Positions 51,556 to 61,100 of a stretch of DNA of 64,000 bases are shown piece after piece (within the stretch, counting starts at the first letter, position 1; the number at the start of each line of letters is the position of its first letter). A program made the position numbers and the translations under genes. The stretch lies in NCBI RefSeq assembly GCF_001705435.1, contig NZ_MDEN01000065.1:124001-188000 (forward strand). The letters are read 5' to 3'. Below the pieces are notes generated by a model. That model saw nothing but the letters and a program-made list of their open reading frames with translations, made no database searches and was not told the origin of the DNA. Origin of the DNA: Pseudomonas graminis (GTDB taxonomy: Bacteria; Pseudomonadota; Gammaproteobacteria; Pseudomonadales; Pseudomonadaceae).

Positions 51556-53151
51556 ATGTCAGCGATTGCTTCGGTCACCTCATCCGCCCAGTTGATGCCA
51601 GTGGTCAAACCGGCGGCCACCGTCGCGCTGAATGACAACGCCGCTGCTGCCACCACCAGCGCCACGCCGTCGTCCGTCGTCATGCTCGGCCAGGACGACA
51701 AGGTCAGCGGCCCGTTGGTCTACAACGTCCGTGGCCTGATGCCTGATGCCAACGTACCGCCCGCCTGGGAGTACACCCGGCAGGACAAGGTCTCGCTGGC
51801 GATGATGGGCAATTTCAGCACCTCCGCCACAGCCGGTCGCTTCCAGGGCCTGGGCGCGACGCTGCTCAGTCAATTGGCGCAGACCGGCCAGAACATTTCC
51901 CAATCGGTGCTGCGCTCGACGACCGGCAAAGCATTGGAGCCTGCAGAGCTCGCTGCCGCCCAGGACCGCCTGCACAGTCATCCGGCGAACAGCATCAGCC
52001 TGACGCTGAAAACCGCCAGCGGTAAAACCATCGAGCTGAGCCTTTCCAGTCAGGACGACGGTCTGGCGGTGCAGGCCCAGGTGAGCGGGGGCGACCTCAG
52101 CGACGACGAGCTCAACGCGCTGAATGCCATGGCGGACGGTTTTCAGTCGGCCATCGACGGCCTGACGGCCAAGCCGCCGACCCTGAAACTCGACGCCTTG
52201 ACCCATTTCGATTCGAAGGCCTTTGCCTCCGTTGATATGAAAACCAGTTTGAAACTCGAAGACGGCAGCGCCCAGACCCTTGAACTGCACGCCGATGCCG
52301 ACCAGCGTTCGGTGCGCATGAGTGGCGCGCTGGGGAATCTTGAGCTGTCGGTGGACCTGAAAAACGCGGCCATTCGGGGTGACAGTGCTCAGCAGGCGAA
52401 AGCGCTGGACGGCTATGTCAGCCAGATCGAGTCGGCGCGCAAACGCGGTGACGGCGACGCGCAGCTGCTGTCGATGTTCGAGGACGCGTTCAAAACGCTG
52501 CACTCCAATTACCCTGACACCCGCGCCTCCACGGCGGCGAAGACGGTGAGCTCGATCGAACTGACGGACACCGATCACGGCCTGTTGACCGGCCTCGGCG
52601 ACTTCAGCGCCTCGGTCAGCGAGAAGAGCGTCGAAGGCAACCCGGCACGCCCCGGCGAACTGGACACCTTCGCCTACACCCTGTCGCAAACCACCCAATC
52701 CAAGGGACGCGACCAGTTGAACCGGACCATCGTTCAGGACCAGCAATCTCAGCTCACCGCCAGTTATCACAAGCCCCTGCCAGGCGGGCAGAAGCTGGCG
52801 TTGAGCACCGATCCCGCGAGCCAGAACTACCTGTATTACCAGGTCAGCGATCAGGCCAGCAGCAAAGCCAGCATTGGCTATAAAAAAGGCGAACTGGTCG
52901 ATGCGACGCTGAGCCAGTCCGCCAGCCAGTCGACGCGCATTGCCAAATACGTAATGGGCCGCCTGGAAAAAGACACTCACATGCCGGTCTCCACCTCCAG
53001 GACCCAAAGTTTCCTCAGCGTACTGCAGCAGGCATTGCAACAGGACAAAGAGGCGAAGCAGGGCCGTGGCACGTCGACCCTGAAAGACACCCTGGCCGGG
53101 ATTCATGCCAAGGTCCTGTTGCAGAGTGATCCGTCGAAGCTGAATGGCTGA
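51556..53151 (+). CDS. 531-residue protein of unknown function, probably flagellar-regulon
   Basis: Start at ATG 51556 (CAGGGAAG upstream). No signal peptide or membrane helix. An Ala/Ser/Thr-rich first 50 residues, then alternating beta-rich and helical segments with 'NSISLTLKTASGKTIELSLSSQDDGLAVQ' and 'GSAQTLELHADADQRSVRMSGALGNLELSVDLKNAAIRG' (read in pieces) and a helical Gln-rich C-terminus. Composition recalls secreted flagellar-associated proteins such as hook-length or filament-related ones. A sigma-28 promoter sits in front. I do not recognise a named family. The role is inferred only from the promoter. Confidence 0.65.
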   Translation: MSAIASVTSSAQLMPVVKPAATVALNDNAAAATTSATPSSVVMLGQDDKVSGPLVYNVRGLMPDANVPPAWEYTRQDKVSLAMMGNFSTSATAGRFQGLGATLLSQLAQTGQNISQSVLRSTTGKALEPAELAAAQDRLHSHPANSISLTLKTASGKTIELSLSSQDDGLAVQAQVSGGDLSDDELNALNAMADGFQSAIDGLTAKPPTLKLDALTHFDSKAFASVDMKTSLKLEDGSAQTLELHADADQRSVRMSGALGNLELSVDLKNAAIRGDSAQQAKALDGYVSQIESARKRGDGDAQLLSMFEDAFKTLHSNYPDTRASTAAKTVSSIELTDTDHGLLTGLGDFSASVSEKSVEGNPARPGELDTFAYTLSQTTQSKGRDQLNRTIVQDQQSQLTASYHKPLPGGQKLALSTDPASQNYLYYQVSDQASSKASIGYKKGELVDATLSQSASQSTRIAKYVMGRLEKDTHMPVSTSRTQSFLSVLQQALQQDKEAKQGRGTSTLKDTLAGIHAKVLLQSDPSKLNG

Positions 53152-53190
53152 TAGCGGTACACCCTCGGTTTCGCAGCGCGCCATCCGGCG

Positions 53191-53283
53191 CTTTCCCGGC
53201 TAAAGCCAGTCCTACAGTCGAGTTCGCACCCGATCTCACTGGCTGGATGAGCTGCCTTCGTAGGACCGGCTTCAGCCGGGAAG
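53191..53283. repeat. inverted pair of REP palindromes
   Basis: Elements at about 53191-53215 (with CCAGTCC in place of CCGGTCC) and 53260-53283, between the unknown 531-residue gene and the peroxidase gene, in a same-strand gap. Confidence 0.85.
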
Positions 53284-53433
53284 GGGCCAGCATGATCACA
53301 CTCCGATTTTGGCCGTGCTCCGGCAACCAGGCGCTCAAAGACCTGGGCCTGGCAAAATTCGAGCACCCGGCTATAAACAAAGCGTGCCAAGCATGTTGCT
53401 GTCCCCAGAGGCTAGAAGCCCGGAGTGTTATCG

Positions 53434-54519
53434 ATGATTGACCGTGAGCTACCGTATCCCCGTAAACCCCCGCTGAGTAATCCCGAAAAACTGGCGCGTC
53501 TGGCCGGCATTGGCCTGATCGTGCTGATCGCCGCCGGCGCGTTTGCCTACGTCAATGGCAGCCTCGACCCACAGCGACTGACACCGGCGCGGGTGGTTGA
53601 CGTCTTCGAACGCAACAACGGTGTGCATCCCGGTTACCGTCGCAACCACCCGAAAGGCATCTGCGTCGCCGGCGTGTTCGAGAGCAACGGCGCCGCTGCC
53701 AGCCTCTCCAAAGCCGAAGTCTTCGCCAGCGGGCGCACCCCGGTGATCGGCCGCCTGGCCGTGCCCACGGGCAATCCGTATTCCCCCGACAGCGCCGCGC
53801 CATTGCGCAGTTTCGCCGTGCAGTTCACCCAGCCCAACGGCCAGCAATGGCGCACGGGCATGAACAGCATGCCGGTGTTCCCGGTCGGCACGCCTGAGGC
53901 CTTCATCGATCTGCAGATCGCCACCGGACCTGACCCCAAGACCGGCAAGCCCGACCCGGCGAAACCCCCGGCGTTCTTCGCCGCGCACCCGGAAGCCCAG
54001 CCGTTTCTGGCGTGGGTCAAGACCGCCAAGCCGTCGGCCAGTTTCGTCACCGAGACCTACAACAGCGTCAACGCCTTCGTGCTGGTGAACGCTGATGGCA
54101 AGCGTCAGCCGGTGCGCTGGAGTCTAGTGCCGGAGGCGACCGATGCGGCACCGGCGCCGGATGCCAAGGAGTACCTGAACAAGGATCTCAACGACAGACT
54201 GGCCAGCGGCCCACAACGCTGGAAGCTGATTCTGACCCTGGCCAACCCCCAGGACCCGACCAACGACGCATCCAAAGCCTGGTCCGGCGAGCACAAGACC
54301 GTGGACGCCGGGACCTTGGTGGTCGATGCCGACAGCTCGCAGTTGAACGGCGACTGCCGCGACATCAATTACGACCCGCTGATTTTGCCCAGTGGCATCG
54401 AAGGCTCGGATGACCCGTTGCTCGCCGCGCGATCGGCGGCCTACGCCGCGTCCTACATGCGCCGCACCAGTGAAGTCGATCAGTTGAAAGCCGAACCCGC
54501 CCTGGAGAAACAGCCATGA
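53434..54519 (+). CDS. catalase-like peroxidase (SrpA-type), membrane-anchored
   Basis: 361 residues from ATG 53434. A membrane anchor (about 24-43, LIVLIAAGAFAYVNG) exports the rest to the periplasm. The catalase core has the distal His in 'NHPKGICVAGVFESNG', 'GNPYSPDSAAPLRSFAVQFTQPNG' (split at about 120), and the proximal heme Tyr region 'RSAAYAASYMRRTSE'. These small catalase relatives work as peroxidases with organic donors. The stop overlaps the cytochrome b561 start (ATGA), so the two are coupled and electrons may come from the quinone pool. Confidence 0.88.
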   Translation: MIDRELPYPRKPPLSNPEKLARLAGIGLIVLIAAGAFAYVNGSLDPQRLTPARVVDVFERNNGVHPGYRRNHPKGICVAGVFESNGAAASLSKAEVFASGRTPVIGRLAVPTGNPYSPDSAAPLRSFAVQFTQPNGQQWRTGMNSMPVFPVGTPEAFIDLQIATGPDPKTGKPDPAKPPAFFAAHPEAQPFLAWVKTAKPSASFVTETYNSVNAFVLVNADGKRQPVRWSLVPEATDAAPAPDAKEYLNKDLNDRLASGPQRWKLILTLANPQDPTNDASKAWSGEHKTVDAGTLVVDADSSQLNGDCRDINYDPLILPSGIEGSDDPLLAARSAAYAASYMRRTSEVDQLKAEPALEKQP

Positions 54520-55061
54520 GCACGCCCGTCAAGCATTTCGCCCCACTGGCGCGCCTGCTGCACTGGGTGATGGCGCTGATGGTCATCGCCATGCTGTTCA
54601 TCGGCGCCGGCATGGTCGCGTCGGTGTCCGAGCGTCATGAATGGCTGCTGAACCTGCACAAGCCTTTGGGCATTGCGATTCTGCTGCTGGTCATCGTCAG
54701 GATCATTGTGCGTGTGACCACGGTGACGCCGCCGTTACCGGCTGACTTGCCGGCCGTGCAGGCGCTGGCGGCGAAGCTGTCGCATTACCTGCTGTATGCG
54801 CTGATGCTGGCGATGCCGCTGATTGGCTGGGCGATGATTTCCGCCGCCGGGGATCCGGTCATGCTCGGCAGTTCAGTACGGCTGCCGTCCATCGTTGCCG
54901 CCAACCCTGACACCTTCGCGGTGCTGCGCAAGGCCCACGCCTACCTGGCGTACCTGTTCTTCCTGACGATTCTCGCGCATCTGGCTGCCGCACTGTTTCA
55001 CGGCTGGGTGCGGAGGGATGAAGTGCTGGACAGCATGCTGCGGGGGAAATCGCGGGATTGA
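54516..55061 (+). CDS. cytochrome b561
   Basis: 181 residues, four membrane helices. Heme-ligand histidines in 'ARLLHWVMAL', 'NLHKPLG', 'LSHYLLYALMLAMPLIGWAM' and 'KAHAYLAYLFFLTILAHLAAALFHG'. It carries electrons across or out of the inner membrane. Translational coupling to the catalase-like gene suggests it reduces that enzyme. Confidence 0.92.
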   Translation: MSTPVKHFAPLARLLHWVMALMVIAMLFIGAGMVASVSERHEWLLNLHKPLGIAILLLVIVRIIVRVTTVTPPLPADLPAVQALAAKLSHYLLYALMLAMPLIGWAMISAAGDPVMLGSSVRLPSIVAANPDTFAVLRKAHAYLAYLFFLTILAHLAAALFHGWVRRDEVLDSMLRGKSRD

Positions 55062-55082
55062 TGCTTGTCGTCACCGCGATTG

Positions 55083-55122
55083 ACGCCATCGCCAGCAGGC
55101 GCGAACCCGCTGGCGATGGCGT
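55083..55122. terminator. long hairpin between convergent genes
   Basis: A 14-bp perfect stem (ACGCCATCGCCAGC and its complement) with a 12-base loop. Only a short TTTC follows. It may act as terminator for both cytochrome b561 and the carboxypeptidase, or be another REP variant. Confidence 0.6.
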
Positions 55123-55153
55123 TTCTGGACCGTAATAAAAGTCAGCTCACGCC

Positions 55154-56296
55154 TTAGCGCAGCACTGACACCATCTGCGCCAGCGTGGTCAGCACATCGC
55201 GGGCGAGCTGTTTCGAGCGCTGGCCCGACCAGCCGGTGATGACATCCGGTGCGTCATCGTTGTCTTTGAACGGCATTTCCAGCGTCAGCGACAGGCACTT
55301 GTAACGCTCACCGACGCTGTTGCACGCCAGGTTCATGTTGGCCTGGCCCGGCGCCGATTTCGGATAGCCGTATTTGCTCTGGAAGTCCCGGGTCAAGCCG
55401 CCCAACCGCGCGCGGAAAGCCGCTTCCAATCGGGCTTGCTGGTCGGTGTACCCCGGATTGCCTTCGCAGGCGGCGGTGAAGACATAGGGGATTTCTTCAT
55501 CGCCGTGGACGTCGAGGAACATGTCCACGCCGTATTTTTCCATCTGGGTTTTGACGAAGAACACTTCCGGGCTGAGCTCGGGGGTCGTGTCCTGCCAGGC
55601 GCGGTTGAGGTCCTTGCCTTGAGCGTTGGTGCGCAGATGGCCGTGGAACGAGCCGTCCGGGTTCATGTGCGGCACCAGGTACAGGTTCGCCGACGCCAGC
55701 AACGCCTGCAGTTCAGGGTCGTTTTCCTGCAGCCGCTCGATGATGCCTTCCATGAACCACTCGGCCATGTGCTCGCCGGGGTGCTGTTGGGCGATGATCC
55801 AGATGTTGCGCTTGCCCGCCGCGCCGTCGCCCTTGCGCAGCAGCGGGATGTCCCGGCCTTCGACACTCTTGCCGGTGGCCAGCAGCTCGGTGCCGGCCTT
55901 GTTCAGCGCTTCATTCACCAGCCAGTCGTGGCGCTCGCGGCTGTAGGGTTCGAAGTAGGCAAACCACACCTGGGATTCGCTGGGCGTCAGCTCGAAGTTC
56001 AGCGCACGGCCGTCGAACTGGCTCGGCACGCGGAACCAGGTTTTCTGATCGTAGGAGGCGACCGCGTTGTAGCCGGTCCAGGCGCCGTTGTAGCTCGACT
56101 CGCCAGCATTGGTCAGGCTGAAACCGTGGGGCTCGCCGATCTGCAGGCCGTCGACCTTGAAATGGAACCACTGGAAGTGCGCGCTCTTGGTGTCAGGGCG
56201 AATCGCCAGTTGCATCGCTTTCGGGTTGCTGGCGTCGAGCACGACGATGTTGCCGCTGTCGAAATCGGCGGAGATATTAAGGGCGGTTTGAGTCAC
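55154..56296 (-). CDS. M14-family zinc carboxypeptidase (cytosolic carboxypeptidase-like)
   Basis: 380 residues from GTG 56296 (AGGA upstream; the longer frame to 56371 is unlikely). An N-terminal beta domain (about 1-115) precedes the M14 domain. Zinc ligands in 'QQHPGEHMAEWFMEG' (His and Glu) and 'FLDVHGDEEIPYVF' (His), substrate-binding 'NPDGSFHGHLRTNAQGKDLNRAW' (read in two parts), and catalytic Glu in 'LTLEMPF'. No signal peptide. Bacterial members resemble the tubulin deglutamylases (CCP), but the bacterial substrate is unknown. Confidence 0.9.
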   Translation of the reverse strand: MTQTALNISADFDSGNIVVLDASNPKAMQLAIRPDTKSAHFQWFHFKVDGLQIGEPHGFSLTNAGESSYNGAWTGYNAVASYDQKTWFRVPSQFDGRALNFELTPSESQVWFAYFEPYSRERHDWLVNEALNKAGTELLATGKSVEGRDIPLLRKGDGAAGKRNIWIIAQQHPGEHMAEWFMEGIIERLQENDPELQALLASANLYLVPHMNPDGSFHGHLRTNAQGKDLNRAWQDTTPELSPEVFFVKTQMEKYGVDMFLDVHGDEEIPYVFTAACEGNPGYTDQQARLEAAFRARLGGLTRDFQSKYGYPKSAPGQANMNLACNSVGERYKCLSLTLEMPFKDNDDAPDVITGWSGQRSKQLARDVLTTLAQMVSVLR

Positions 56297-56452
56297 GGGA
56301 GCGTCCTGATTGCATAATCTGCCATTACGAGGCCATCGGGAGGTAATGCAGGCCGCGCCTGATTCCCTCACTGGGCTGTTATGACAATTACTTTACACGC
56401 AACCAGCGGGGGCACGGCGACAGAATCGTTCGCCAAAGGGTCGGAGCCTGAC

Positions 56453-56992
56453 TCAGCTGTACGCCTCGGCAGTCACCAGCAGACCGCACAGCAGCACCGT
56501 CATCAGCAACCAGCCGACATAGGCGCGGGGTTTGCGCCGATGCCAGCCACTGGCGCCCAGAATCGCAGCGGGTGCATGAAGCGTGCGCCAGAACTGCTCA
56601 CTGTTTTGAAAGGCCGCCAGGTGTCGGGGATCGGCGTCGAGCCAGTGACGGAACTCGATGCGCTGACTGGCGGTGGCCTGGGGGCTTTGCAGGTGCACGT
56701 ACCAGCGCAGGGCCTGAAGCAAAATGGCTCGGGCCGGGTCATGTTCGGCGGATTCGCTGACACAACGTTCGAGCGCTGCGGTCATGCAGCGTTCGACGGC
56801 GGTGGCGTCGATATCAAGCAGTTGGGCGATGTCGGTGTAGGAAAAGTCGTCGAGGCGGCTCAGCAGAAACACCTGCTGAACCCTGCGCGGCAACCGCTGA
56901 AGACGGCGTCGGTACAGGTCGGTTTCAGCGCTCGCGCCCAGGGCAGGCGGCACGGTGGAGGCGGTCATCAACGAATCGAACGGCTGAGTCAT
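56453..56992 (-). CDS. hybrid of a sigma-factor region 4 and a FecR N-terminal domain
   Basis: 179 residues. Residues about 27-78 are an ECF sigma region-4 helix-turn-helix ('LQRLPRRVQQVFLLSRLDDF' then 'SYTDIAQLLDIDATAVERC'). Residues about 92-142 match the FecR N-terminal (DUF4880) domain ('ALRWYVHLQSPQATASQRIE' then 'FRHWLDADPRHLAAFQNSEQ'). A C-terminal membrane helix (about 158-175, AYVGWLLMTVLLCGLLV) ends the protein. Sigma region 2, needed for promoter melting, and the FecR periplasmic part are both absent. It looks like the fused and shrunken remains, or a reuse, of a fecIR pair. No TonB receptor gene is adjacent. Confidence 0.8.
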   Translation of the reverse strand: MTQPFDSLMTASTVPPALGASAETDLYRRRLQRLPRRVQQVFLLSRLDDFSYTDIAQLLDIDATAVERCMTAALERCVSESAEHDPARAILLQALRWYVHLQSPQATASQRIEFRHWLDADPRHLAAFQNSEQFWRTLHAPAAILGASGWHRRKPRAYVGWLLMTVLLCGLLVTAEAYS

Positions 56993-57221
56993 GGCGTATT
57001 GCTCACTGTTTGAATAGCGGCGGTCGCGGAAAACAACGGGAGTGCGTTCGGATCTTTAACGGGTGTTTTTTACTGAATGTGTCAGTTTTTGACAGCGGCA
57101 ACGGTGCATTGCTCGCTCCATTTGCTATGATGCGCGCCATCGAAAAGACAGATCACTGTCGAACCCTCTTCATTAGCCTGAAGACGCAACACCCGACCGA
57201 ACCCAGACCCGAAAAGGGCAT

Positions 57222-57250
57222 AAAAAAAAGACCCGGCTATAAGCCGGGTC
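57222..57250 (-). terminator. terminator of prrF
   Basis: Stem GACCCGGCT/AGCCGGGTC (57230-57238 with 57242-57250), three-base loop, eight T on the minus-strand side. Confidence 0.88.
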
Positions 57251-57333
57251 AAAAACCGTGATTAGCCTGATGAGGAGATAATCCGGAAGCCGACCTAAGG
57301 CTTCTGGGTTACCAGCCAGTCTCACGACTGGTT
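57222..57333 (-). ncRNA. prrF: PrrF-type iron-responsive small RNA
   Basis: On the minus strand, just after a Fur box, a transcript of about 110 bases would start near 57333 with a first hairpin (ACCAGTC...GACTGGCT). It then contains TTATCTCCTCATCAGGCTAA, the unpaired target-binding core I know from Pseudomonas PrrF, and ends in a strong terminator (GACCCGGCT-TAT-AGCCGGGTC, then eight T). PrrF represses mRNAs of iron-using proteins (sodB, succinate dehydrogenase, aconitase and others) when Fur lets go under iron limitation. Exact ends are estimated. Confidence 0.85.
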
Positions 57334-57338
57334 GCGCT

Positions 57339-57360
57339 CAATAATAATCATTCCCATTTG
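57339..57360 (-). promoter_or_regulatory. Fur box in the prrF promoter
   Basis: Read on the minus strand: CAAATGGGAATGATTATTAT. This is the usual Pseudomonas Fur site (AAATGAGAATGATTATTATT) with one change. It lies directly upstream of the PrrF start, so iron-bound Fur would block transcription. Confidence 0.8.
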
Positions 57361-57459
57361 AGAGTCAATGCTTTTTTCGCGCCCGTGTGAAAAGAGTTTT
57401 CCCATGGGCGCGTTCTGCCTTCAACTCTCCGCCAGCCTGCAGCTCAGCAAATCGGCAGC

Positions 57460-57927
57460 CTAGTCGATCGGCAATTCTGTCGTACGCTTCACCACACTCA
57501 TCGCGATGTTCGAATGCGCTTCCTGCACATGGGGGCTTTGCAGCAGGTGGTCGCGCAGAAAACGCTCGTAGCTGGCGATGTCCTGCACCACCACCTTGAG
57601 CAGGAAATCCATGTCGCCGGCCATGGTGTAGCACTCCAGCACCTCTCGAAACCCGGTGATCGCCTCCTCGAACTCCGTCAGGTATTTGCGCCCGTGCCCG
57701 GACAGCTTGACGTCGACGAACACGGTCATGGTCAGCCCGAGTTTGGCCGGGTTGAGCAGGGCGACTTTACGCTCGATGATGCCTTCTTCTTCCAGACGAT
57801 TGATGCGCCGCCAGCAGGGTGATTGCGAGAGTTCGACGCGCTCGGCGATCTCGGCGGCGGACAGATTGGCGTCGTGCTGCAACAGACGGAGGATCTTGCG
57901 ATCGATGGGGCTGAGCTTGACCTGCAT
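57460..57927 (-). CDS. Lrp/AsnC-family regulator
   Basis: 155 residues from ATG 57927 (AAGGGT upstream). N-terminal helix-turn-helix 'LSPIDRKILRLLQHDANLSA' and 'EIAERVELSQSPCWRRINRLEEEG', then the RAM effector domain ('FVDVKLSGHGRKYLTEFEEA', 'CYTMAGDMDFLLKVVVQDI'). Divergent from the indolepyruvate ferredoxin oxidoreductase gene 211 bases away, as is common in Pseudomonas. It probably senses an aromatic or branched amino acid and controls that gene. Confidence 0.93.
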   Translation of the reverse strand: MQVKLSPIDRKILRLLQHDANLSAAEIAERVELSQSPCWRRINRLEEEGIIERKVALLNPAKLGLTMTVFVDVKLSGHGRKYLTEFEEAITGFREVLECYTMAGDMDFLLKVVVQDIASYERFLRDHLLQSPHVQEAHSNIAMSVVKRTTELPID

Positions 57928-58138
57928 GAATTGACCCTTTTTTATTCTTGAACGGGAACGGGCATGCACGATATGAGCAGATTCGCGTCGATTTAGGAAG
58001 AAAAAGCCTCTGTCGCGCAGGCAGTATTTTGTCTGTGACCGTCGGGCTGAACCGTCCTGACGGCGAGGCGCTGGCAAGGCTGCACACGCCACTGGCGCCG
58101 CATTCAAAACGCACTAATAAAAACAAAGGAGTGCCTGA

Positions 58139-61100
58139 ATGTCCCTGGCTGATATTCGTCTGGACGATAAGTACCGACTCGCAACCGGCAATCTGTACCT
58201 GACCGGAACCCAGGCGCTGACCCGCCTGCCGATGCTGCAGAAGCAGCGCGATGAAGCCCGCGGGCTCAACACCGCCGGGTTTATCTCGGGCTATCGCGGC
58301 TCGCCGTTGGGCAACCTCGACAAGAGCCTCTGGGACGCCAAGGATTATCTCCAGCAGAACGCCATTCATTTCCAGCCGGGCGTCAACGAAGAGCTCGCCG
58401 CGACGGCGGTCTGGGGCAGTCAGCAAGTCAATCTGTTCCCCCACGGCAAGTACGATGGCGTCTTCGCCCTCTGGTACGGCAAGGGCCCGGGCGTTGACCG
58501 CTGCGGCGACGTGTTCAAGCACGGCAACTCGGCCGGCGTCGCCGAAAAGGGTGGCGTCCTGATCCTCGCTGGCGACGACCATGGCTGCAAATCGTCGACC
58601 ATCGCGCACCAGAGCGAACACGCGTTCATCGCCTCGATGATCCCGGTGCTCAACCCCAGCAACGTCCAGGAAATCCTCGACTACGGCATCATCGGCTGGG
58701 AGCTGTCGCGCTACAGCGGTTGCTGGGTGGCGATGAAAACCATCGCCGAAAACGTCGATTCGTCGGCCGTGGTCGAAGTCGATCCGCTGCGCATCCAGAC
58801 CCAGATTCCCGAAGACTTCCAGATTCCCGAAGGCGGCCTGCACATTCGCTGGCCCGACCCGCCGCTGGCTCAAGAGGCGCGGCTCAATACCTACAAAATC
58901 TACGCCGCCCGTGCGTTCGCCCGTGCCAACCACCTCAACAAAGTGGTCATTGATTCGCCGCAGCCGCGGCTGGGCATCATCACCACCGGCAAGTCGTACC
59001 TCGACGTGCGTCAGGCCCTGGAAGAGCTGGGCATCGACGAAGACCTCTGCGCCTCGGTGGGGATTCGCGTGCTCAAGGTCGGCATGAGCTGGCCGCTGGA
59101 GCCGGTGTCAGTGCACGGCTTTGCGGAAGGGCTGGACGAAATCCTGGTGGTCGAGGAAAAACGCAGCGTGATCGAGGATCAGCTCACCGGTCAGCTGTAC
59201 AACTGGCCGGTGGATCAGCGCCCTCGTGTGGTCGGTGAGTTCGATGAAGAAGGCCGCTCGCTGTTGCCCAACCTGGCTGAACTGACACCGGCAATGATCG
59301 CCCGCGTCATCGCCAAACGCCTTGCGCCGATCTACAGCAGCCCGAAAATCGAGGCACGCCTGCAGTTTCTGGCCGACAAGGAAAAAGCCCTCGCCGCGCC
59401 GCTGTTCAACACCCAGCGCACCCCGCATTTCTGCTCCGGCTGCCCCCACAACACCTCGACCCGCGTACCCGAGGGCAGTCGCGCCCTGGCCGGTATCGGC
59501 TGCCATTACATGACCATCTGGATGGACCGGGAAACCGAGACGTTCACCCAGATGGGCGGTGAGGGCGTGACCTGGATCGGCCAGGCGCCTTTCACTGAAA
59601 CGCCCCACGTGTTCCAGAACCTTGGCGACGGCACGTACTTCCACTCCGGGCACCTGGCGCTGCGGGCGGCCGTCGCGTCGAAGGTCAATATCACCTACAA
59701 GATTCTCTATAACGACGCCGTCGCCATGACCGGTGGCCAGCCCATCGATGGCGTGTTGCGGGTGGATCAGCTCAGCCGGCAGGTGTTCAACGAAGGCGTT
59801 CAGCGCATTGCGCTGGTCTCGGATGAGCCGGAGAAATACCCGAGCCGCGAGCAGTTTGCACCGATCACCACCTTCCACCACCGCAGCGACCTGGACGCCG
59901 TGCAGCGCGAACTGCGTGAGTTCAAGGGCGTGTCGGTGATCATCTACGACCAGACCTGCGCCACGGAAAAACGCCGTCGCCGCAAACGCGGCACGATGGT
60001 CGATCTGGACAAGCGCGCCATCATCAACCCGGCCGTGTGCGAAGGCTGTGGCGATTGCGGCGTCAAATCGGGTTGCCTGTCGGTGCTGCCGAAGGAAACA
60101 CCGGAAGGGCGCAAGCGCGAAATCGATCAGAGCGCGTGCAACAAGGATTTCAGCTGCGTCGAGGGCTTTTGCCCCAGCTTCGTGACGGTGCACGGCGGCA
60201 AACTGCGCAAGCCACAGTTGCCCAAGCAGGCCCAGGCCTTCGCGGAGCTGCCGCAGCCGACGCTGCCGAGCCTCGATCAGCCATACAACATTCTGCTGCC
60301 GGGTGTGGGCGGAACGGGCGTGACCACTGTCGGCGCGATGCTGGGTTACGCGGCCAATCTGGAAGGCAAGGGGTGCAGCGTGCTCGACCAGGCCGGTCTG
60401 GCACAGAAGTTTGGCCCGGTGGTCAGCCACATTCGTATCGCCGCGCGCCAGGAAGATCTGTTCGCCGTGCGCATCGCGGCCGGTGAGGCGCATCTGCTGC
60501 TGGGCTGTGACCTGTTGGTGGCGTCGGGCCCTGATGCCATCGCCAAGCTCAACAGCGCGAAAAGCCATGCGGTAATCAATAGCCAGCAGACGCCAACGGC
60601 TGAATTCACCCGCAATCCCGACGCCGAGTTCCCGGCCGAAGCGATGATGCAGACCATCCGCGAAGCCGTCGGCGCTGATAAAACGCATTTCGTGCAAGCG
60701 ACGGATCTGGCGACCAAACTGATGGGTGACAGCATCGCCAGCAACCTCTTCATGCTGGGCTATGCCTTCCAGCTGGGACTGATTCCGCTGACCTCTGCAG
60801 CCATCGAAAAAGCCATCGAGCTCAACGGCGTGGCGGTCAATCTGAACCAGCAAGCGTTCCTGTGGGGGCGTCGTGCCGCGTTTGACCTACCGGCGGTGCA
60901 AGCGGCCGCCAATCCGCAGACCCAGCCAACGCCGGACCCTGAGCACCTGACCCTGGAGGAGCGTGTCACGCGCAATGTTCACGGTTTGATCGCCTATCAG
61001 AATGGTGCGCTCAGCGAGCGGTACCTGACGCTGGTGAACCGTGTGCGGGAGGCCGAAGCGCGGCTGTTTCCGGGCCAGCCGCCTGCGTTGACCGAGGCGG

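Noticed and set aside
51580..53184. Minus-strand open frame of 534 codons opposite the FliA-controlled gene
   Set aside because: No ribosome site, Arg/Gly-rich low-complexity translation, and the plus strand has both a promoter and a normal start. High-GC genes commonly give such shadows.
59108..60853. 581-codon minus-strand frame inside the indolepyruvate oxidoreductase gene
   Set aside because: Antisense shadow of a gene with intact catalytic motifs throughout.
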